A stretch of DNA of 58,992 nt, taken from the NCBI GenBank assembly GCA_050290225.1, contig JBNKHG010000050.1, positions 1 to 58,992 of the forward strand. The letters are read 5' to 3'. Source of the DNA: JBNKHG01 sp050290225. GTDB lineage: Bacteria; Pseudomonadota; Gammaproteobacteria; Pseudomonadales; Cellvibrionaceae. The position numbers were made by a program, and so were the translations under genes. Numbering within the stretch: position 1 is the first letter of the stretch; each line of letters opens with the position of its first letter. This document shows positions 44,089 to 50,635 of this stretch, piece after piece. The notes below the pieces were generated by a model, which saw only the letters and a program-made list of their open reading frames with translations, had not been told where the DNA came from and did no database searches.

Positions 44089-45036
44089 TTAGGCCTCACT
44101 TTTCTGACTGAAATAATCGGCCAAGGTCTCCAAGTGATGCTTCATTGATAGCTTCTTAATATAACCAAGTCCAGGGAAGTGCCCACGCTTATGTAAGTCT
44201 AGAAATTCTTCGATCGCTGATGTTCTTAAAATTTTGGTATTGGGCGAACGAACTTCTTCTATAAGTTTTTCTAAAGCCTCAGCAAATTTACCTGCCGGGT
44301 CTTTCGGATCATCTTGTCGTACCGATTTGAAATGGTGAATATGCATTTCATCATCTTTATCAGGATCGATAAACGTCAAGTGAATAGCAATAGCATAAGC
44401 TGGCCCTCCAGATTCGGAGTAATCATCTCCTACAATTAGGAAATCTCCGAATCCGTTCATCCCCTCGTCCATATAAGTTGCATGCAAATCTGAAAAGAAC
44501 TCGACTTCTGGATGCTCCCGATTAGTCCGTTTTTGAAATCCGTCTCTCAGCAAAATACGCTGAAAATCTTTGAAATGTCTTTGGTAGAGCTTTCCACATG
44601 AATCTTCACTGAAAATATGACGATAAGTTCCACCGCCCGGCAGGCTTTCTGCGAGGCTTTTAGCTTCAGCAAATCCTGAGTGAACAAATGTAAGTAACCT
44701 ACCACCAAATTCGGAGCTTAATCTCAACGCTTCATCAAGCGTAGTTCCCTCACTTAATAAGATGCCTGGTGATATATCCAAATAATCCGAGAGTTCGCTA
44801 TTAAAAAAATCAACTAAGTTTTGACCATTACCTGAATGATCTCCGTGAAAAGGATTGACTATTAATACCGCCTCTCCTTTTGCATCTACAATCGCATCCA
44901 AGGATTTCTGCAATCCTCCCAAGGCCTGTTTGACAGGCTCTATGACTGGAAGAAAGCCGGCTGAACTAAGCAATTCAGCACTTTCCCTGATCGTAATCAG
45001 TTCATATTGTTTTCCACGAAAATACGGATAGTACAT
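44089..45036 (-). CDS. sce7725-family ('beta family') protein
   Basis: 315 residues. The N-terminus MYYPYFRGKQYELITIRESA is typical of the sce7725 family, whose fold is reminiscent of a TIM-like barrel (PVIEPVKQ, LIVNPFHGDHSG, LLTFVHSGF, FLIVGDDYSESGGPAYA and IHLTF). HIHHFKSV and an Asp-rich stretch follow. The family has no established function; members are found beside sce7726 genes in mobile and defence-rich regions. It is seven bases after the sce7726-like gene and abuts the RES gene, indicating one operon. Confidence 0.8.
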   Translation of the reverse strand: MYYPYFRGKQYELITIRESAELLSSAGFLPVIEPVKQALGGLQKSLDAIVDAKGEAVLIVNPFHGDHSGNGQNLVDFFNSELSDYLDISPGILLSEGTTLDEALRLSSEFGGRLLTFVHSGFAEAKSLAESLPGGGTYRHIFSEDSCGKLYQRHFKDFQRILLRDGFQKRTNREHPEVEFFSDLHATYMDEGMNGFGDFLIVGDDYSESGGPAYAIAIHLTFIDPDKDDEMHIHHFKSVRQDDPKDPAGKFAEALEKLIEEVRSPNTKILRTSAIEEFLDLHKRGHFPGLGYIKKLSMKHHLETLADYFSQKSEA

Positions 45037-45043
45037 ATCTTAC

Positions 45044-45943
45044 TCACTTCCATTTGAGGGCCTTTTTGAGCGGCGTATTTACTGCTTCAATTAGTCGGCC
45101 TTGATCTTGTTTTCTAATGCGTGTGGTCAACGCAGAAACCTGAATTGACTCTGGTAGCTTGGAAAGAAATTCTTCTAAGGGCATATGGCTTCGACTATTC
45201 CGAAGAATTTGCACCATCCCGTCATGAGCCTTATCAGGGGAAAGAGTGCAAAACAAATCCCTTAATGCCCCATACATCATAGTGTTCGGCAAATCAGGTA
45301 TGTTTATTCCGTATAGTCTCAATATTCTTTTTGCCTCTTCAATCTGGATGGCTTCAAAAATTGATTTAGATTCAGTGCGGCCTGGGACATCGATTGCTTC
45401 TCGAATTTGTGAAATTTGAAATCGATCCGTTAACAAAAGGACCCCTACATCTTCAGGGACCAAATTTAGAACTTCTTCGTAATGATTTTCCCCTGTAATG
45501 ACATTGACGGATGCAAACACCTTTCTATAGTCCGAAATTTGCTGGGCTAATCTTGCAAGAGAGTCCCTTTCTGATTTGATCTCATAAACAGTCGAGGTCC
45601 CATTGAGTATTACGACATCTGCCTTGCTATTGCATGCCCGAAATTCGGTTAACATCGCGGCTGTCTGCAAGGAATGCTTGCCCATCAAAATTTTCTTAGC
45701 TATAGCAGCCTTATAGATGTATTCGTGCCGATAGTTTTTTTTCTTGAGGAGGGCATAAGCAGCATCAAATATACCTTTAACCAAATCATCATCACCGACT
45801 TCATTAAGCAGCGAAGACTCTTTGACAAGGCGAACAAACATTGGGGAGCGCCCCTTTCTTGCCAGCTCACGAAGAAGCGACGCAGAGAAGAGTCGAGATA
45901 TCGCCGAAAGTTGCTGATTTTCAATAGCTTTAGCAGCTAACAA
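45044..45943 (-). CDS. sce7726-family protein with a nuclease-like core
   Basis: 299 residues from TTG 45943, chosen because AAGGAG lies seven bases upstream and the family N-terminus (LSAISRLFSASLLRELARKG) begins soon after; a GTG 17 codons earlier is an alternative. Residues ~98-130 contain TEFRACNSKADVVIL and VYEIKSERDS, an E...D...ExK arrangement like the PD-(D/E)XK nuclease core (D109, E121, K123). A helical C-terminus follows. A DNA-cleaving or DNA-binding role in defence is inferred from this core and from its partners. Confidence 0.78.
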   Translation of the reverse strand: MLAAKAIENQQLSAISRLFSASLLRELARKGRSPMFVRLVKESSLLNEVGDDDLVKGIFDAAYALLKKKNYRHEYIYKAAIAKKILMGKHSLQTAAMLTEFRACNSKADVVILNGTSTVYEIKSERDSLARLAQQISDYRKVFASVNVITGENHYEEVLNLVPEDVGVLLLTDRFQISQIREAIDVPGRTESKSIFEAIQIEEAKRILRLYGINIPDLPNTMMYGALRDLFCTLSPDKAHDGMVQILRNSRSHMPLEEFLSKLPESIQVSALTTRIRKQDQGRLIEAVNTPLKKALKWK

Positions 45944-46014
45944 TATGATTCTCCTTCTTTTGTTGCTCTCATTGTATGTTATTGTATGGCACACGCAAAG
46001 CTTTCATTCAAAGT

Positions 46015-46944
46015 CTATTTTTCTAGTTCCAAACACCCTTTAAGCTTCACAATAAGCTCGGCGTGTTTCTCGGGGTTTCTGTCTTTAAGACTCCGAATAT
46101 TCTGAAGTTTCCACTGCACCGCAGACATATCCTGAATCCCTTTCAGGGGATAGAGTTTCCAGTCTGGAGCCCCTGATTTAAACGAGATCAGGAAGGCGCG
46201 GTCTTCATCGGTTAGCTGCCGAGAAAGCTCCTCAAGCAATGCCAACCTCGTCGCCTCATAATCCTCGTAAGTAAAAGACTCCCTAGTCATACCTTCAAAC
46301 TGGCTACCAAAGGCTTCACGCTGGTCCTGGAAATTCGGATTGAGAAGCTCATGGATTGGCCTGCTATGGCCGACAAGGGCTGCAATGAACCCCTGCTTTA
46401 TTTCCTCGGTGATACCCTCAGCATCAAGAAGCTGCCTAATGTCGAACAGGTCGCGCGGGTGCTGCCTGTCAAGAGCCGCACAAATCTTGCCGCCGTACAG
46501 TTCGCCTTTAGCCACCACATTGATTGCCGCAAATAGCCCAAGCTCCTCTACCACGGCATCAGAGGCCGGCATGAACACAGGCTCCTGCAAACAGCCACGA
46601 ATAGTGGTATTAACCTCGATTTTAACTTCGGTCAGGCCAAGCCGGCAGGACAGCTTTGCTTCCTGACCATCACTTTGGGGTAACTTGGTAATCTTGATCC
46701 CGACTATATGTTCTTCCAGTGCCGTCTTGATCCGGTCCAGCCCGTCAGCGATCCCCAGCAAGGCAGTCTTTCGGTCTTCCACCGGCAGATATGTCAGGTC
46801 AATATCGACTGATAGCCTCGGCATGTCCCGATGAAACAAGTTAATGGCCGTGCCGCCTTTGAGCGCAAACACCTCTTGGTCTGACACATAAGGCAGCACT
46901 TTCAGTAGGAGTTCGACCTGGGATCGGTAACTATTTGAAATCAT
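46015..46944 (-). CDS. abiEii: AbiEii/AbiGii-family nucleotidyltransferase toxin
   Basis: 309 residues. The DNA polymerase beta-like nucleotidyltransferase motif is FALKGGTAINLF with D47 and D49 in RLSVDIDL. The C-terminal half is helical, as in AbiEii/MenT-type toxins that modify tRNA or nucleotides. It is coupled to the antitoxin gene by an ATGA overlap. Its stop is about 70 bases upstream of the sce7726-like gene, so read-through into the next three genes is likely. Confidence 0.9.
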   Translation of the reverse strand: MISNSYRSQVELLLKVLPYVSDQEVFALKGGTAINLFHRDMPRLSVDIDLTYLPVEDRKTALLGIADGLDRIKTALEEHIVGIKITKLPQSDGQEAKLSCRLGLTEVKIEVNTTIRGCLQEPVFMPASDAVVEELGLFAAINVVAKGELYGGKICAALDRQHPRDLFDIRQLLDAEGITEEIKQGFIAALVGHSRPIHELLNPNFQDQREAFGSQFEGMTRESFTYEDYEATRLALLEELSRQLTDEDRAFLISFKSGAPDWKLYPLKGIQDMSAVQWKLQNIRSLKDRNPEKHAELIVKLKGCLELEK

Positions 46945-47729
46945 TTCAAAACCAGCTCCCTTGGTATACTGATCCTATATTCTGCGACATAGGCACCGCC
47001 CTGGGTGATACTGCGGTCACCCTCGCCAAGGTTGATGCTGCCCGTATCGACAAACTGCAACCATTTGTGCCTGGCTTTATCCGCCATATACAGGAAAAGC
47101 CGCTTCACCTTGACGGAGCTGCAATTCTCCAGAAGCTTTTGGACCAGTTTCGGACGTAAATTCACAAGACCTTCCATGATTTCATAAGCCTCGACGAGCC
47201 CCTGCTCCTTGGGAGCCAGATAGAGGCACTCCATTATTGCGCGCTCAGGATCGGATATTTTGAGGTTGAACGGCGAGGCCGGGGACGAAAAACTCATCCT
47301 TATGACCTCTCCGAGCCCTAAGTTTAACGGCAAAAAACCGGTGTTGACCTGGCGTATTTTGGCACTCCAGTCGTGGTTTTGGAACCATTTCGGGAGCCGC
47401 ACGCCCAGCGGCGAATAAAGGTAAACCGTCTCCCGGCCGAGCCTGAGATACTGGTTGGAGCCCTGCTTGGTCAATGCGGTCAGGCCGCCGACATGAACCG
47501 GGAGCCCTGCTTGGCTTTGCAAGGCATAAAGTGCCCCTTCCCACTCGACCTTATCGTGCGGTCGCTTATAGGCTCCCCGGCCCATCGATTCCAGCCAGCC
47601 GCTTTTCCGGTAATACTTCTGCAAATCATGGGATATGCCCTGCGCCTCCAGCCAAGAAGCAAGGCATACCGTGCCAGGCTGATGTATAGCCAGCAGAATC
47701 TTTAATTTATTTCCGCTATCGGTAGCCAT
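46941..47729 (-). CDS. abiEi: AbiEi-family antitoxin and autorepressor
   Basis: 262 residues of the type IV AbiEi family. The N-terminal winged helix (~1-70: CLASWLEAQGISHDLQKYYR, GWLESMGRGAYKRP) is followed by AbiEi domain features (HVGGLTALTKQG, LKISDPERAIMECLYLAP). It neutralises AbiEii without contacting it and represses its own operon by binding inverted repeats. An 8-bp-arm inverted repeat lies exactly around its start codon. Confidence 0.9.
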   Translation of the reverse strand: MATDSGNKLKILLAIHQPGTVCLASWLEAQGISHDLQKYYRKSGWLESMGRGAYKRPHDKVEWEGALYALQSQAGLPVHVGGLTALTKQGSNQYLRLGRETVYLYSPLGVRLPKWFQNHDWSAKIRQVNTGFLPLNLGLGEVIRMSFSSPASPFNLKISDPERAIMECLYLAPKEQGLVEAYEIMEGLVNLRPKLVQKLLENCSSVKVKRLFLYMADKARHKWLQFVDTGSINLGEGDRSITQGGAYVAEYRISIPRELVLK

Positions 47730-47739
47730 GTTACCGATA
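47717..47739. promoter_or_regulatory. AbiEi operator overlapping the abiEi start codon
   Basis: TATCGGTA (47717-47724) and TACCGATA (47732-47739) form a perfect inverted repeat with a 7-base spacer that contains the start codon of abiEi. AbiEi antitoxins repress through inverted repeats upstream of the operon; here the repeat would block initiation, or form a hairpin in the mRNA. Confidence 0.7.
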
Positions 47740-47922
47740 TTAGATTATTTTTAATGTTTTGGGAAGGCGGTATTTTGAGGTTTTCATTAAATATTTGTCG
47801 TTAAGGGCAGCATAATTTCCTTTATATGTATATTTCTAATGATCGTTCTCTATGCCTCCCTGCAACTTCTTTGCCAACCTAACACTCAGAACAGGTGATA
47901 AACCTCAAAATATCATAGTGTT

Positions 47923-48120
47923 GGACGAAGCCAGAAGACCATCGAGGCCTATTCCCGCGCCGTGCGGCGCATTACTGAGCACTTCGACCACTGCTCCAAT
48001 CGCCTCACCCATTACCAGCGCCGGGCGCTGGATGCCACGCGAGAGCGCTGCCTTTGTCTTAAAAAGCTGCGCCAAATAAACGCACTTCCAGACCGCTGTT
48101 TACACCTGAAGGGATCATGA
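47923..48120 (+). pseudogene. Tyrosine-recombinase N-terminal fragment
   Basis: The frame reads GRSQKTIEAYSRAVRRITEH then FDHCSNRLT, a SAM-like core-binding start typical of phage-type integrases associated with IS91-like elements, then changes to YQRRALDATRERCLCLKKLR and stops at TGA 48118-48120. The catalytic domain is absent. It is probably the two ends of a gene joined by deletion. Confidence 0.65.
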
Positions 48121-48122
48121 AA

Positions 48123-48153
48123 AACCCCCTCCCCCCTTGAAGGGTTTTTTGCG
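48123..48153 (+). terminator. Possible terminator after the recombinase fragment
   Basis: aaaaaCCC..GGGtttttt, with a spacer cctccccccttgaa between the arms, sits directly after the TGA at 48120. The stem is short but is followed by a T6 run. Confidence 0.45.
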
Positions 48154-48779
48154 GCGATCACGACCCTTTATATGCTCCAGTGTCCGCACTGATCTGTGGC
48201 AGCTACAGCCTTAGCTGCAACCAAGTCCTTCATGGGCAGTTTGCATGAAGGCCGGGTGTTTACAGTGTAAACAGGCGACACACCTGTCGTCCTGTGAGGG
48301 GGAGGGAGTAGCCGCAAGGCAGCTCTCCTTCCCTGCACCTGACACCCGAGCCCCGGGAGCGACCTGGTCACATTCCAGGACGCTTCCACCACTTTAACCC
48401 CCAATCCAAACCAGGAGGTGATGCCTTTTCATGAAAACCCGGCGATGGTGGATTGACCCGTCTCTGTGGCGCTTCTACACAGAGACGGGTCTGCAGGACC
48501 CGAAAAAAACATCGCCAAAACAACGTATTGGCAGCTTTTGGGCCGATACAATTGCCACCCCAACCGGCTATGCGGCCCGCCATCCCGCCAGCCATGCTGG
48601 CGCGATGCAACGGCACAGCACGCAACCCGCAAACCACCATGGTTTGTCCAGGCGTGCCGGACATAAGCCGGTTGTCATTGTCCCCGCTGTCTTCCATAGA
48701 CAGCCGCGGGCTGAGCGGATCAGCCAAGCGCGACCGGCGCACAATCCGGTTTAACACTCACCAGATTCAGGGTTATACG
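48154..48779. other. Integrase leader region
   Basis: About 630 bases before the integrase start with no supported gene. Open frames continue upstream of the integrase start but show no family match and lack ribosome sites. It contains the palindrome listed at 48257 and GC-rich short inverted repeats. The integrase promoter and perhaps the attachment site should be here. Confidence 0.5.
48257..48273. promoter_or_regulatory. Palindrome TGTTTAC-AGT-GTAAACA
   Basis: Perfect 7-bp arms with a 3-base spacer, about 500 bases before the integrase start. It could be an operator or a recombinase/excisionase arm site. Confidence 0.45.
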
Positions 48780-49730
48780 ATGGGCAATGTGGGCGGCAAT
48801 CGAAACTATGGCTACGGCAAGCAACTGGCCTGGGCCGGCAAGAATGCCCTGCTGGACCGCTACGGCCAGGGGCATTTCAGTACCCGGGCGAGTCACGAGG
48901 CGCGCTGGTGCCAGTTTGCCAAATTTATCAAGGCAAAAGGTTTCAATGACGTGAGAAAGATTACCCAGACGGTTCTTAATCAATACGCCGAGCACCTGAG
49001 AACGCTGGTGAACAGTGGCGAGATCAAGGTGGCCTACGCCCAGAACCTGCTATCGACGGTCAATGTCGTCTTGCAGACCATGCGCAAGGACAGCGTCCTC
49101 AAAATCCATCCCGCAGACTGTGTGGGCCACCGAAAAACGGTGCGCACCACCGTTCCACACAGCCTGGAACGGTCAGTCCTGTTCGCTCCCATCGACAAGT
49201 TACAGAAGAACGGTGATCAGAACGTTGCCCTAACCGTACAACTGACCCGGGCCTTCGGTCTGCGCTTTCGTGAGGCCTCCTGCCTGAATGTTCGCCAAGC
49301 GCTGAAACAGTCAGAACGGACCGGCAGGATCAATATCACTCAGGGGACCAAAGGCGGTCGGGGCAAGGGCGCGGACCGATGGGTCCCAGTGCCGGAACGA
49401 AGTCTCTCCCTCTTAAAGGCGGCGGCCCAACACCAGGGAACACACAACAACCTGATACCACCCGACCTCACCTATGCGCAATGGCGGGACCATGCCTATG
49501 CCCAGTGGCACCAGGCCACCCGCGGCACAGCCATCAACGGCTTTCATGATATGCGGGCGGCCTACGCCTGCGAGCGCTATCACCAGCTCACCGGCCACCC
49601 GGCACCGGCAGTGGCCGGCGAAAGACTTCCAGACAAAGAACGCGATACCCGGGCAAGGCAGATCCTCTCCGCCGAACTCGGCCATGGAAGAATCGATGTG
49701 CTGGCCAGTTACGTCGGCAGCGCCAAATAA
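48780..49730 (+). CDS. Tyrosine recombinase (integrase) of the mobile island
   Basis: 316 residues from ATG 48780. Residues ~5-105 are a SAM-like N-terminal domain (NRNYGYGKQLAWAGKNALLD; PF12834-like) and ~130-315 the catalytic domain (PF12835-like). Catalytic residues visible are R162 (FGLRFREASC), H256 and R259 (GFHDMRAAYA), H302 (ELGHGRIDV) and Y311 (LASYVGSAK). It integrates and excises DNA by strand exchange. It is 27 bases upstream of an accessory ORF. The frame is open for another 109 codons upstream but these lack homology. Confidence 0.9.
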   Translation: MGNVGGNRNYGYGKQLAWAGKNALLDRYGQGHFSTRASHEARWCQFAKFIKAKGFNDVRKITQTVLNQYAEHLRTLVNSGEIKVAYAQNLLSTVNVVLQTMRKDSVLKIHPADCVGHRKTVRTTVPHSLERSVLFAPIDKLQKNGDQNVALTVQLTRAFGLRFREASCLNVRQALKQSERTGRINITQGTKGGRGKGADRWVPVPERSLSLLKAAAQHQGTHNNLIPPDLTYAQWRDHAYAQWHQATRGTAINGFHDMRAAYACERYHQLTGHPAPAVAGERLPDKERDTRARQILSAELGHGRIDVLASYVGSAK

Positions 49731-49757
49731 ACCATCGACCCAGCAAAACCGCCCGTC

Positions 49758-50081
49758 ATGCGACCCGCCAACATTCACCAGGCCAAAGCCCAAATGACAC
49801 ATCTGCTCGGCCGCAAGCTAACCGGCAACCGAAAAACCCGAGTCCGGGAACATACCAGGCGAGGACAACAAATCTCAGACGCCATCTGGCGGCGATTCCA
49901 GGTGGGGCCTTACCAGTACCGGCTCAAGCACTTGCGCTGGTATCTGGACATCCAAACAAAAGAGCTCAAACCAGCGACCCGATACCGTCATTGGTTGACT
50001 GTCCAAAACATTGTCCAGACACTGAATAAAGACGCCGACTGGTTTAACTCTCTGAAAGGTCCGTGGATGGAGTGGCGTTGA
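49758..50081 (+). CDS. Integrase-associated accessory protein
   Basis: 107 residues, basic and Trp/Tyr-rich, with IWRRFQVGPYQYRLKHLRWY then LKPATRYRHWLTVQNIV. It directly follows the integrase on the same strand. The composition suggests DNA binding, perhaps a recombination directionality or arm-site helper. No named family is assigned. Confidence 0.6.
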   Translation: MRPANIHQAKAQMTHLLGRKLTGNRKTRVREHTRRGQQISDAIWRRFQVGPYQYRLKHLRWYLDIQTKELKPATRYRHWLTVQNIVQTLNKDADWFNSLKGPWMEWR

Positions 50082-50086
50082 CGCTA

Positions 50087-50272
50087 TCAAGCGTCCATCA
50101 CTGTCGAGCCCATAAGCCTCTGCGTATTCCTTAAGGTATCTCCAAGTTCGTTGGCTCGCCGCAAGTGCTCCAGGCACTCTTGCTCTTTGTCGGTAAGGGG
50201 CTTTCCAGTCACTGTCGTTCTCCTTGGTCTGTAATATGTGACCAAGGGTGAACGGATCTTTTGCCCAGGCAA
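50087..50272 (-). pseudogene. Transposase accessory-like fragment (IS66 TnpA-like), frameshifted
   Basis: The minus-strand frame reads KPLTDKEQECLEHLRRANEL and then GDTLRNTQR. One base shift gives TLKEYAEAYGLD, which matches the usual continuation (…EYAxxxGLD) of IS66-type TnpA helix-turn-helix proteins. The fragment is cut off at the integrase accessory gene. Family assignment is tentative. Confidence 0.5.
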
Positions 50273-50635
50273 GGTGTGGTTTATAGAGCGTTTACATGCG
50301 AAGAGGTGTTTCCGCCGGTCATCCTCTATTTTCTGAAGGCGCGGCTGAAACCCTGAACGATACTGCCAAGCTGCTGTTCAAGCCGGTTATCCCCTCTGTC
50401 GTACCAGCGCTTTTTAAAACCGGAGGAGTACACACTGGTGATAGTGAATTCCACGTTTGGGGTTAGGATCGGGGGTCAGTTTCCTATGAGCTAATGCGAG
50501 AGATCAAGCGGACTTGTTCTGAGGCAACACTGGCGACGTCCCCCATAGTAATTGCGCCCTACGCCGGATAAAGGTAACCGCCCGGTGAACCCGCTTCCCA
50601 TCACACCACACTTTTTGACCCCATTTTTCTGAAAC
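50273..50635. other. Debris between island and fadH
   Basis: No intact gene. A minus-strand frame ending at TAG 50326 reads VEFTITSVYSSGFKKRWYDR and NRLEQQLGSIVQGFSRAFRK; it looks like the C-terminus of a lost protein (family unknown). A second minus-strand frame ending at 50504 (CDGKRVHRAVTFIRRRAQLL) is also protein-like but unidentified. This marks the right edge of the mobile island. Confidence 0.5.

Noticed and set aside
48453..48779. 109-codon N-terminal extension of the integrase
   Set aside because: It is Arg/Pro/Cys-rich with no family similarity and no ribosome site; family N-termini begin near MGNVGGNRNY at 48780.
42207..50100. ggacgcttgat motif near 42207 and, inverted, near 50092 as island attachment sites
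   Set aside because: The match is only about 11 bases, in opposite orientation, and both lie inside the island debris.
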